DNA from: an uncultured euryarchaeote
Lineage (GTDB): Archaea > Thermoplasmatota > Poseidoniia > Poseidoniales > Poseidoniaceae
Reading direction: 5' to 3'
Length of the DNA: 7,845 nt
Assembly: GCA_937881505.1 (NCBI GenBank)
Contig: CALGEM010000076.1
Location: forward strand, 1-7,845
Under the pieces are notes generated by a model. That model worked only from the letters and a program-made list of their open reading frames with translations. It was not told the origin of the DNA and made no database searches. The stretch's first letter is position 1, and every line of letters begins with the position of its first letter. The position numbers and the translations under genes were made by a program. Shown here one piece after another: positions 1 to 7,308 of the stretch.

Positions 1-2076
1 AGGATCTTGTTCGCGAATCTTGGTTGGAAATTCTGCAACCCATTGATTAGGTTCGTGTGAAAGGTGGAAGGGGTCATTGGATTGGCTCGTCCATGCATAG
101 AGTGAACCCGTTTCCCTTGCGAGTTGGAATCGGTCAATGCCCATGTAGCGCGGATTGTTGAACGAGTAAATCATGTTGCCTAATCCACCGCCAAGGTTGC
201 TTGCATCGATGTCAATGTAGTGTATCCGGCTGTCCCAATGGGCCTCTTCGCTGGTTGATAATCCCGCAAGGACTGCGTTGCGCTGCTGGATGACATCGTT
301 GTGGTAGGAGTTGTCAAATGAACCGTAGAAGAGATGTGTATTTGCAGGTAAATTTCGGATGAACTTTCCGGGGTTTTGTCCCCACGTTGCGGCGTTGCTA
401 TTACCGCTTGAATCGGTGTATTTGAACATGAAAAAGTAGACATCGTGGCCCGTCCAACGATTCTGGAAATTAAAGGTCCCGTTTAAGGTGGGGAAGCTGA
501 ATTGTGGCACGGCTTGCATTGGTCCGTTGAGGCTTGAAGCAGATGTCCATCCCACCGGTAATTGCACCACGGCACAACCGTTAGCATCAACGCTCCAACG
601 AGCAGGAGAGTCTGCACAAGTATCGACGTTGGCAAACACACCATCGCCGTCAATGTCTGCACAACCCACGCCGTTGACCTGCAAACCTTGAGGCGTACCT
701 TCACACTGGTCAAGGTGGTCGTTTACACCATCGTTGTCGGAGTCTCTCTGTATTGCAGCGCATCCAAATTCGTCCACATTGGTGGCATTGAGCGGTGTTT
801 GTGGGCACCGGTCAAGTTGGTCGCCGGTTGCGTTGACGTCGTCGACACCGTCGTTATCGTCGTCTTCATCTTCAGACATATCTTGGCATCCGTCGTTATC
901 CCAATCCGTTGTGGTGTTGGAAATCCAATTCAAGACTCCTTTCTCGCATGCATCATCACCGTCTGGATGGTCGTCGTTATCGTCGTTATCGTCTTCGTCA
1001 AGGTCAGAGCATCCATCTTTGTCCCAATCGCTGTATCTGTTTGAATACCATCCTTTGCGACCAACGGGGCACAAATCTTCCACATCCTCTACGCCGTCGT
1101 TGTCATCGTCATCGTCCTCATTTGTGTCATGGCAACCATCGTAATCGTAGTCGGCAGATGGCGTACTGACCCATCCGTAAGATCCAGCACAGAGATCGTG
1201 TTGATCGATGATGCCGTCATTGTCATCGTCATCGTCTTCGTCAATATCTCTGCACCCGTCTTGGTCGCCGTCGGTTGTTGGTGATGATTTCCACCCTTCG
1301 CTCTCACCAATGCCCGATGGACAGCGGTCGTACACATCTTGGATGCCGTCCCCGTCCTCATCATCCCCTGCTCCCTCAATGATCACTTGCGTCGTAGCGG
1401 TATCACTGGAGCTGCTGAAACGGCCACAATTTGCGCTGGTTGTTATCGTGTGCGAACTCGTGGCTTCAGTGAAATCCATCATGAACTTCCATCCTCCGTT
1501 TTCGTTCAAGGCCATGGTTCCCTCATTGCCGTCGGTAATGCTGTAGGAGACCGTGCATGAATCAACATAGAGATGGCTTACGCTGCCTTCAAACCAAATC
1601 ACATTTGGCTCCTCGAGCACCATCCGATTTGGTACGGTTAGAATGGGGGCAGGCTCATTTGGGGGATTGACGTTGACCGCCAACACCAACGGGTTCAGGC
1701 TAGGTGCAAGTTCTGTTTCTCCATCGTTTTCGATGGTGATGGAGATGATGTGTTCACCCGTTTCAAGGGGCGTAAATTTGAGTTGATATCCATTGTCAAT
1801 TTCTGTCCAAGCAAGGTCGGCAAGAGGGGAAAAATTTGGCTGTAGAACCGTTGCACCAATCGTCCATGTTCCTTCACCTTCTTGAGTAATGCCGAGGACA
1901 TACGTGAGTTCCTCACCAAGTTGTGAATCGGTTGGCGAGAGAATCCAAGTGGGTTCAAGGGAGTAGGTCTTGACGGTGGGCTCTTCAACCTCGGGAACAG
2001 GTTCGGTCGCCCCAAGGCATCCTGCAAGGGCCATGATGGCGACCAAGATGACAGCAGACCATCGGCGAGTATCCAT
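1..2076 (-). CDS. Secreted TSP3-repeat lipoprotein, C-terminus beyond left edge
   Basis: An open frame of exactly 692 codons runs from ATG at 2076 off the left edge. The start is supported by GGGAG four bases upstream and by a complete lipoprotein signal immediately after it: RR at residues 4-5, a hydrophobic stretch at 6-16, then the lipobox LAGC at 17-20. Cys20 would be lipidated, anchoring the protein outside the membrane. A Glu/Pro-rich linker (about 23-35) follows. Residues about 36-134 and 145-233 look like two beta-sandwich (Ig-like) domains, joined by a Pro/Asn-rich hinge at 137-144. Residues 237-502 are seven acidic TSP3-like units with paired cysteines, expected to bind calcium and form a rigid stalk. 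Residues 508-692 form a separate globular region rich in aromatics. No enzyme motif is recognised, so the function is unknown; surface binding or display is an inference. It is the last gene of the co-directional run, 37 bases after a membrane-protein gene. Dense ORFs on the opposite strand are shadows of the repeats. Confidence 0.9.
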   Translation of the reverse strand, partial: MDTRRWSAVILVAIMALAGCLGATEPVPEVEEPTVKTYSLEPTWILSPTDSQLGEELTYVLGITQEGEGTWTIGATVLQPNFSPLADLAWTEIDNGYQLKFTPLETGEHIISITIENDGETELAPSLNPLVLAVNVNPPNEPAPILTVPNRMVLEEPNVIWFEGSVSHLYVDSCTVSYSITDGNEGTMALNENGGWKFMMDFTEATSSHTITTSANCGRFSSSSDTATTQVIIEGAGDDEDGDGIQDVYDRCPSGIGESEGWKSSPTTDGDQDGCRDIDEDDDDDNDGIIDQHDLCAGSYGWVSTPSADYDYDGCHDTNEDDDDDNDGVEDVEDLCPVGRKGWYSNRYSDWDKDGCSDLDEDDNDDNDDHPDGDDACEKGVLNWISNTTTDWDNDGCQDMSEDEDDDNDGVDDVNATGDQLDRCPQTPLNATNVDEFGCAAIQRDSDNDGVNDHLDQCEGTPQGLQVNGVGCADIDGDGVFANVDTCADSPARWSVDANGCAVVQLPVGWTSASSLNGPMQAVPQFSFPTLNGTFNFQNRWTGHDVYFFMFKYTDSSGNSNAATWGQNPGKFIRNLPANTHLFYGSFDNSYHNDVIQQRNAVLAGLSTSEEAHWDSRIHYIDIDASNLGGGLGNMIYSFNNPRYMGIDRFQLARETGSLYAWTSQSNDPFHLSHEPNQWVAEFPTKIREQDP
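571..1368 (-). repeat. Seven tandem TSP3-like calcium-binding units
   Basis: This is the segment of the lipoprotein gene coding residues 237-502. Units follow the pattern D-x-D-x-D-G-x-x-D-x-x-D-x-C-P, then a Gly/Trp-containing turn, then D-x-D-x-D-G-C and an acidic run. Units 2-4 are the most alike, about 40 residues each, and carry acidic runs such as DDDDDNDG and DDNDDNDD. Units 5-7 are shorter and diverged. The cysteines (one after the first acidic motif, one in DGC) probably pair within units. At DNA level the region is low complexity, with GAC/GAT/AAC codons repeating as GACGATGACGATGAC, which invites replication slippage and assembly errors. Alternating GAC/GAT codons keep copies from being identical. 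TSP3 repeats are known calcium-binding spacers; binding here is inferred from the spaced Asp residues. Confidence 0.9.
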
Positions 2077-2080
2077 GAAA

Positions 2081-2085
2081 CTCCC
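2081..2085 (-). promoter_or_regulatory. Shine-Dalgarno of the lipoprotein gene
   Basis: The minus strand reads GAAGGGAGTTTCATG. GGGAG lies four bases before the ATG at 2076 and fixes this start, which is also the one that gives an intact signal peptide. Confidence 0.65.
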
Positions 2086-2113
2086 TTCGCTGGGCTGTCC
2101 TTCAATGTGTTGT

Positions 2114-3256
2114 CTAACTCATGTCAAGTTCTGAGCGCCCATCGTGGAGAGGCAGGGTGGTGAGTGCTACGTGCTTTGTGGAGTGTGCCACCTTGAGTGG
2201 TTGTACCCACAGCAGGGCGCCACCATGCGTTCGGTCAATTCTCAAGATGCACTCCCAGTGGATTCGCAACAGGTCGGAGTTCACTGAACCAGGCCATGCT
2301 GGTTGGGGTGGTTCGAGTTTGAGTGGTTTCCCTTTCTCCCATCGTTGAGGTTCACCCTGGACCATGATGCGCATGGGCCGGAGATACAGGCCGCCTTTCA
2401 CTTCCTTGAGTTCCATTGGTGCATCCTCACCACCCGCTGTGCCGTCATCCAAACCGATTTCCCAGTGGTGTGGAAGTTCAGTGGACAGACCTGGGGGAGG
2501 TTGACGATTTGGTTGTCTCTCAAGCGTTTCGAGGAGCACTTCCCTTGAAGGTGGAAGAACACCCACTCTCAAGATGGCGTCTACATGGTTCCACGAATCA
2601 TCCCACTCCGGGAAGGAGACCATCATTTCGAGGGGTGCATCTGCTATGCTAGGCTGAGAAAATTCAATGATGGGCGTGGTCAAGTTTCTTTTCAAAAAGA
2701 GATTTTGTCGCCGCAATTCCACTAGGTTCGCCGCAATTCGTAATAGCAGTGGAGCAAAGATGAGTGGAACAACAAACACGGCCAAGGCCGGATAATCCAA
2801 CAGACCCCAGCGAACCGTCTCTAAGCCGTAGACTGGTAAGTTGAAGAATAACAAGACGGGAGAGATGAAAAGGTAAAACAGGCAAACAAGGAGAACGATA
2901 ACAACACCGTTGATGAACGAGCGCAGAATGTTGTGAATTGGATTTGGAATGAGGTACCAACCTCTGCGCTGTCGTTTGATGAGGCGAACGTAGGATGCGT
3001 CTTCGAGTGCTGGTTCTGTGATCTCAATGTCAAGTTGTTGACCATCGTAAAGGAAAGTTCGTTCCATGAGCCATTCGCTCTCACTTCCCAATCGAAATGC
3101 TGGATTTTCTCCGCACAGGGCTTCCTTAGCCTCTTCCTTCGTGGCATACTCTCCCAATGAAAACCGACGGGTAGCAATGGGGAGTGCATCAGCCTCCCAC
3201 CTTGCGGCTTCAAAGGGTGGATATCGTACCCGGTGCTGTTCATAGAGAGGTTTCAC
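2114..3256 (-). CDS. Unrecognised two-span membrane protein
   Basis: 380 residues; I do not recognise the family. The start is GTG at 3256, chosen because GAGGTGG sits four bases upstream and no in-frame ATG occurs before residue 64. Residues 1-110 are hydrophilic, with a basic cluster (KRQRRGW, 94-100) just before the membrane. Segment 1 spans about 116-140 and segment 2 about 155-178, separated by a short loop. Basic residues also follow segment 2 (LRRQNLFLKR, 181-190). By the positive-inside rule both ends should face the cytoplasm, leaving a short outer loop. Residues 191-380 form a large soluble region, probably beta-rich, with a Pro/Gly-rich stretch at 249-280. No catalytic motif is visible. 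It starts 9 bases after the reductase stop and ends 37 bases before the lipoprotein, so it is probably co-expressed with both. A role in the envelope is only a guess from location and neighbours. Confidence 0.85.
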   Translation of the reverse strand: MKPLYEQHRVRYPPFEAARWEADALPIATRRFSLGEYATKEEAKEALCGENPAFRLGSESEWLMERTFLYDGQQLDIEITEPALEDASYVRLIKRQRRGWYLIPNPIHNILRSFINGVVIVLLVCLFYLFISPVLLFFNLPVYGLETVRWGLLDYPALAVFVVPLIFAPLLLRIAANLVELRRQNLFLKRNLTTPIIEFSQPSIADAPLEMMVSFPEWDDSWNHVDAILRVGVLPPSREVLLETLERQPNRQPPPGLSTELPHHWEIGLDDGTAGGEDAPMELKEVKGGLYLRPMRIMVQGEPQRWEKGKPLKLEPPQPAWPGSVNSDLLRIHWECILRIDRTHGGALLWVQPLKVAHSTKHVALTTLPLHDGRSELDMS

Positions 3257-3260
3257 GCAA

Positions 3261-3267
3261 CCACCTC
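3261..3267 (-). promoter_or_regulatory. Shine-Dalgarno overlapping the reductase stop codon
   Basis: The minus strand reads TGAGGTGGTTGCGTG. The last two bases of the reductase TGA stop are the first two of the GAGGTG motif for the GTG start at 3256. This arrangement decides the non-ATG start and suggests translational coupling. Confidence 0.7.
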
Positions 3268-4480
3268 ATGACAACAGCAACCGAACGCCCGCTTTGAGGG
3301 CAAGGGGGCGAAAAGCAGGGACTTGTTTCAACAGCGCCATGCCGAGCGGCACGGGTTTTTCGATGTCTCCAATCGAATTGATGAGGCTGAGCGTGTCTGG
3401 ATGTGCGAAATTGATGAAATGTTTGTCAAGCACTTCATCCGTGCAGTCACTTACCAACAAGTTCCGCAAGGTGCGGGCTCTGTCTTGTTCTTTCTTCATA
3501 GTGTTCCAAGGTTGTTTGGTGAGGGCTTTGAGGTGTGCCTCATCCAGTTGGTTTGCACGAATGGCGTTCACCAGAGGGGTGAGGATGCATTGGATTTGTT
3601 GAAAACCCGGACCTAGACCTCCACCCGTGGTGGGCTTGGCCATGCCTGCAGCGTCACCCAATAACATCACCCTGTTCTTCACTGGTTTTTTCACCATGCC
3701 GGACGGTACAGGTCCGCAGTATCGGGCAATTTCTGATGTTTTCTCAAATCGTTCCTTCCACAATGGGTGGTCCATTAAATCCTGATAACAGGATTCAATG
3801 CTGCGACCGTTGAGTCGGTCTGCTGTAGACCACAAACCGATGCGGTGGGTCCCAAATCCAGAAGGGATCACCCAAGCGAAGAAACCTGGTGCGATGCTCG
3901 AACCGCTGTACATCTCCAGCCATCGCTCTCTACCCTCGTAACCGACCACTTCGGTTTGAAAACCGATCATCAGTTCCTTTGGTCGCCCCATTTTGAACAT
4001 CCGGCGAGTCCAACTATGGGCTCCGTCAGCACCCACCAACAATTTGCATCGTAGACTTCGCTCTTCACCTCCCTTCCGAACAAGGAGTTGAACGCCCGTC
4101 TCATCGGTGGTTGCACTGAGCGGCACACTGTCAAGCCAAAGCGATGCTCCTGCTTCCATGCCTTGCTGAACAACGAATTGGTCAAACCGCTTTCTGCAAA
4201 CCACGTAGGTTCTCAATTTGCCATCGGTACCAACAGGGACCAATGTGCCGCTCGGGCCGTGAATTAATGCACCGTCCACCTCTTGCAGCACGGTTTCATG
4301 AGCGCCAACGGCGTCCATGGCAGAAGGCGTGACCAGTCCTGCACACTGAAAAGGACGGCCAATTTCTTTGTGCTCTTCCAACATCAAGACTCGCAAGCCT
4401 TCGCCAGCGAGGAGGGTAGCAGCACGCCCACCAACGGGACCAGCGCCGACGATGATGACATCGTAGTCGTGCTTGTCCAT
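3266..4480 (-). CDS. Geranylgeranyl reductase family FAD-dependent oxidoreductase
   Basis: 404 residues, close to the usual length of about 400. The N-terminus has the dinucleotide-binding fold: a strand ending in GAGPVGG (12-18) and the acidic end of strand 2 at EEHKE (35-39). GRPFQCAGLV (41-50) matches the family's Pro-x-x-Cys-x-Gly segment, with Cys46 in the conserved position. GADGAHSW (150-157) and LLGDAAGMAKPTTGGGLG (273-290) are the second and third FAD-contacting motifs. PGFFAWVIPSG (198-208) corresponds to the substrate-pocket motif usually written YxWxFP. Known members saturate the double bonds of geranylgeranyl chains in archaeal membrane lipids (digeranylgeranylglycerophospholipid reductase) using reduced flavin at the membrane; others act on related isoprenoids. 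The precise substrate cannot be read from the sequence. The ATG at 4480 is two residues ahead of the fold and lacks a strong Shine-Dalgarno. The gene lies 54 bases after the topoisomerase stop and 9 bases before the membrane-protein gene. Confidence 0.9.
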   Translation of the reverse strand: MDKHDYDVIIVGAGPVGGRAATLLAGEGLRVLMLEEHKEIGRPFQCAGLVTPSAMDAVGAHETVLQEVDGALIHGPSGTLVPVGTDGKLRTYVVCRKRFDQFVVQQGMEAGASLWLDSVPLSATTDETGVQLLVRKGGEERSLRCKLLVGADGAHSWTRRMFKMGRPKELMIGFQTEVVGYEGRERWLEMYSGSSIAPGFFAWVIPSGFGTHRIGLWSTADRLNGRSIESCYQDLMDHPLWKERFEKTSEIARYCGPVPSGMVKKPVKNRVMLLGDAAGMAKPTTGGGLGPGFQQIQCILTPLVNAIRANQLDEAHLKALTKQPWNTMKKEQDRARTLRNLLVSDCTDEVLDKHFINFAHPDTLSLINSIGDIEKPVPLGMALLKQVPAFRPLALKAGVRLLLS

Positions 4481-4492
4481 GCTTTTGCCTGT

Positions 4493-4515
4493 GGAAGGTA
4501 TTGTTTCAACCTTCC
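4493..4515. repeat. Inverted repeat in the topoisomerase-reductase gap
   Basis: Arms GGAAGGT (4493-4499) and ACCTTCC (4509-4515) are perfectly complementary around a 9-base spacer, within the 54-base gap. On the minus strand the hairpin would end 12 bases before the reductase ATG. No T-tract follows, so it is not a typical terminator; it could be a processing site, a weak regulator or chance. Confidence 0.35.
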
Positions 4516-4534
4516 TTTAGCGAATGGCCAACGG

Positions 4535-7276
4535 TCAACGTTTTGCAAATTTATACCCTATCGACTGGTTCTTTTTCAGATAGAGTGTCGCAGAGAACGG
4601 GTTGTTTGTTTTCTTAGAAATGAAATCATCAAACGGGCCCAGGGAACCGGTCTCGATGAGGGTCTTCGCTTCTTCTCGGGTGATGTCGCGCTTCGAGATG
4701 CAGCGTTCAATGTGAATCTTGCAATTGGTTGATGAATCCTCGGTTGTATAATGCGTCTCGGTTTCAATGATGTTGGCTTTGGTTTTTGGACAAACGGCGA
4801 CCACACCCGGCTCAACGGGGAATCGCTTTGCATCAGCTGCTGCTGCCCGGGGCGGGAAGTCAAAGGAAACGCGATTCTTATCCAGCATCAAAAAGGCACT
4901 GAATGGGCGATTCCTGCGAGAGGTAAAGTCTTCCAACAGTACAGATTTCCCTTCGGTGAAGATAGGTTTTGCTTCCTCGGGTGTGATGGGTCGCTTGCAC
5001 ATCACGTTCTGCATACCTCTGAATTTGCAATCTGGATTATCGCAATTATAGGCAGAAGGCGTGATGCGAATGGAGCCATGGTCACACACCGGGCAGGGGC
5101 ACAGCACTTCATCGTCTTCGCTTGCGCCACCGCCTGCGGCGCCTTTACTCGCCACTTTGCCATCTTTTGCAAGGACAACCGATGTATCGTAGCCCTCACC
5201 TGCCTGTGAGAAGAAGCCATGAAGGTCGTCAAGTTCGCCCGCTTCTAACAAACGCGAGGCCGTCGTCCTGTCAAACCAGCGCCCAGAGGTGTCCTTCCAG
5301 AACACAAAGGCACAGCCTTTGTCTCGTCCTTCGTTGTGTTCACACTGGTAGGCCAGTGCGTTCTCTTTCACTTCCCCGCCACAAGCAGGGCATGCACCGA
5401 GGCTTGGTTCATCCAAATACAGGGTGTTCCTATCGTGGTCTCGGATGCGTTCCACCATGGTCTGGGTTTGTTGAATGATTTTATCCATGTAAGCGGCCAT
5501 GGGCTCTTCGCCTCGTTGAACAGCGAGAAGTGAGGCTTCCATATCTCCTGTCAGTTCAGGTGATGTGATCCATTCAACAGGGATTCTTCGCAGGACATCA
5601 ATCATGCGGATACCATGAGGTGATGCACTGATGGTCCCGTTTCGGGAACGACGAATGTAGTTTCTGCCCAGGAGTTTTTCAATTGTATCCGCACGTGTGG
5701 CGGGCGTACCAAGTCCCTTTTCTTTCATGGCCTCTGCGAGTTCATCGTCTTCGATGTGCTTGCCAGCGTGTTCCATCAACTGAAGGAGACTTGCTTCCTT
5801 GAGTCGGTTTTTGGGCTTGCTTTTCTCCTCTGAGAATTCATGATCGCTCAAGGTCGTATCACACGGGTTGCTCGGCAGTTGTCCCCATCCTTCTGGGACT
5901 TTGTCTTTCTTTGGAACCACGGCTCGCCAACCTGCTGTTGCCAGTTGTTCAACTTCCTTAACGAATTGATGGCCGGATTTTGTGGAGACTCGCTTGATGA
6001 CGGTCCATTCAGCAATTGGGTGCCATGAAGCAAGAAAATTTCGTACGATAAGGTCGTAGAGCTTGGCATGGTCGCCACCAAAATTCACAGGAGGCGATTG
6101 ACCTGTCGGTACAATGGCGTAGTGGTCAGAAACTTTTGAGTTGTTGAAATTCCGCTTGGCATTGGACAATCCATCGCTTTGCAACCGCTTCACATGCTCG
6201 TTATATTCGGATTGTCCGCCGAGATTGTCCAGTGTTTTTGCTACGGTTTCATGCATATCCTCGGGCAGGTGCTTCGAATCGGTTCGAGGATAGGTGGTCA
6301 GTTTGAACTTATCATAGAGGTCTTGTGCCACGCCTAATGTGCGCTTGGCGGACCAAGACCACAAACTGTTGGCCCTTTTCTGAAGAGTTGTTAGGTCGAA
6401 ATTCAACGGTGGTTGTTCTTTCTTGGTTCGCTCGTTTTCCTGAGTGGAAAATGCTCCATCGGCCGCCAATAGAGCTTCAATGGCTTCTTTTTCGGCCACG
6501 TCCATGATGCGATGGGCTTTGTATTCTGGCCGCTCTGGGTCGTCCTTGTGGTTTGTTCGCTCCCAACGAGCAGTCCATGTTGCGTCTCCTGCTGAGAACG
6601 TGGCGTTGAGTTGCCAATAGGGAACAGGAATGTGGGATAAGACTTCGAGTTCATGGTCAACCACCAACGCCAGCGTGGCGGTTTGCACCCTTCCGAGTGA
6701 GTTTGCGGAACGGTCTCTGTTTTGTGGCAGGCGGGTGGCAACACGGGAGCCGTTCATGCCGATGATCCAATCGGCTCGGGAACGAGAGTATGCCGCATCA
6801 CTGAGCGCTTGGTAACTTTCACCCGATTCTCGACGTTCAAAGGCTTGAAGCATGGCGTCGTAGGTCATTGATTGCATCCACATGCGGGATGTCGGTGTTT
6901 TGACTTTGGAGTGTTCAACGATGGTGCGGAAAATGAGTTCACCTTCTCGGGCTGCGTCACAAGCATTGACAATTTCCGTAACGGATTTGTCTTTGATGAG
7001 TTTCATGATGGCAGAGAGTTGCTTCTTGGCTCGTCCGCCTTTTGGCTTGTACTGAAAAGAATCGGGAATAAACGGGAGGCGCTCGATGGTGTTTCTCCAA
7101 TTTTTGAACGCCTCGTCGTAATCGTCCATGTACTTCAGTTCCAGAAGATGGCCAATGGCCCACGTGATAATGATGTCATCGCTTTGCCAGTGAGTATCGG
7201 TTTTTTTCCCAACACCTAGGACATTGGCAAGGTCCTCGGCAACACTGGGTTTCTCAGCAATGATGACGATGGACAT
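4535..7276 (-). CDS. topB: Type IA DNA topoisomerase, TopB (topoisomerase III)-like
   Basis: 913 residues from ATG 7276; the frame stays open 32 codons further upstream, but family members begin right at the Toprim strand (here SIVIIAEKPSVAEDL). The enzyme cuts one DNA strand through a 5'-phosphotyrosine, passes another strand and reseals. Toprim domain: Glu8 in AEKPS and NACDAAREGELIFR (104-117). Core motifs: SLGRVQTATLALVVDHE (193-209), PPLNFDLTTLQ (289-299), LTTYPRTDS (326-334) with catalytic Tyr329, DHYAIVPT (384-391), GLGTPATRADTIEKL (521-535) and LTGDMEASL (575-583). The tail carries three zinc-ribbon plus repeat modules (629-708, 726-806, 829-913). The first two ribbons are four-Cys (629, 632, 645, 655; 728, 731, 745, 750); the third has lost Cys residues. 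DAAREGE lacks the second Asp of the usual DxD, as in the DAGREGE type of TopB. This favours a TopB label over TopA or reverse gyrase (no helicase part). The likely role is resolving recombination or replication intermediates and relaxing negative supercoils. Confidence 0.95.
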   Translation of the reverse strand: MSIVIIAEKPSVAEDLANVLGVGKKTDTHWQSDDIIITWAIGHLLELKYMDDYDEAFKNWRNTIERLPFIPDSFQYKPKGGRAKKQLSAIMKLIKDKSVTEIVNACDAAREGELIFRTIVEHSKVKTPTSRMWMQSMTYDAMLQAFERRESGESYQALSDAAYSRSRADWIIGMNGSRVATRLPQNRDRSANSLGRVQTATLALVVDHELEVLSHIPVPYWQLNATFSAGDATWTARWERTNHKDDPERPEYKAHRIMDVAEKEAIEALLAADGAFSTQENERTKKEQPPLNFDLTTLQKRANSLWSWSAKRTLGVAQDLYDKFKLTTYPRTDSKHLPEDMHETVAKTLDNLGGQSEYNEHVKRLQSDGLSNAKRNFNNSKVSDHYAIVPTGQSPPVNFGGDHAKLYDLIVRNFLASWHPIAEWTVIKRVSTKSGHQFVKEVEQLATAGWRAVVPKKDKVPEGWGQLPSNPCDTTLSDHEFSEEKSKPKNRLKEASLLQLMEHAGKHIEDDELAEAMKEKGLGTPATRADTIEKLLGRNYIRRSRNGTISASPHGIRMIDVLRRIPVEWITSPELTGDMEASLLAVQRGEEPMAAYMDKIIQQTQTMVERIRDHDRNTLYLDEPSLGACPACGGEVKENALAYQCEHNEGRDKGCAFVFWKDTSGRWFDRTTASRLLEAGELDDLHGFFSQAGEGYDTSVVLAKDGKVASKGAAGGGASEDDEVLCPCPVCDHGSIRITPSAYNCDNPDCKFRGMQNVMCKRPITPEEAKPIFTEGKSVLLEDFTSRRNRPFSAFLMLDKNRVSFDFPPRAAAADAKRFPVEPGVVAVCPKTKANIIETETHYTTEDSSTNCKIHIERCISKRDITREEAKTLIETGSLGPFDDFISKKTNNPFSATLYLKKNQSIGYKFAKR

Positions 7277-7301
7277 ATGATGAAAGCGCACCGACGACCA
7301 T
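7254..7301 (-). CDS. Possible 15-codon upstream ORF overlapping the topoisomerase start
   Basis: ATG at 7301 is followed by 14 more codons and TGA at 7256-7254, giving MVVGALSSYVHRHHC. It has a far better ribosome site (GGAGGG, seven bases upstream) than the topoisomerase itself. It overlaps the topoisomerase start codon by 23 bases in another frame. A ribosome ending here stops 18 bases past the topoisomerase ATG, a geometry that would allow coupled re-initiation. The peptide resembles nothing I know. It could simply be a misplaced-looking Shine-Dalgarno, so coding status is uncertain. Confidence 0.3.
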   Translation of the reverse strand: MVVGALSSYVHRHHC

Positions 7302-7308
7302 ACTTGAA

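Noticed and set aside
562..1169. Several overlapping plus-strand ORFs rich in Ser, Val and Ile
   Set aside because: They are the antisense of the Asp-rich TSP3 repeat region. GAC/GAT/AAC codons read backwards give GTC/ATC/GTT, which remove stops. The minus-strand frame carries the signal peptide and motifs.
571..1368. CRISPR-like impression from recurring GTCATCGTC strings
   Set aside because: There is no fixed repeat plus unique spacer structure. The recurrence follows the protein repeat with varied codons, inside a long open frame.
2050..2076. Twin-arginine (Tat) signal in the lipoprotein
   Set aside because: Arg4-Arg5 are present as TRRWSAV, but the rest of the consensus is weak and the segment is very short. 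Sec export is equally likely, so no call is made.
1695..2105. 136-codon minus-strand frame over the lipoprotein start
   Set aside because: It overlaps the signal peptide and first domain of the lipoprotein in another frame, has no signal or domain, and its start lies in the 37-base gap without a good ribosome site.
4493..4515. Intrinsic terminator after the topoisomerase
   Set aside because: The stem is short, the loop is long, and no T-tract follows on the minus strand.
4283..4732. 149-codon plus-strand ORF across the reductase N-terminus and topoisomerase C-terminus
   Set aside because: It is antisense to two well-supported genes and shows no recognisable domain.
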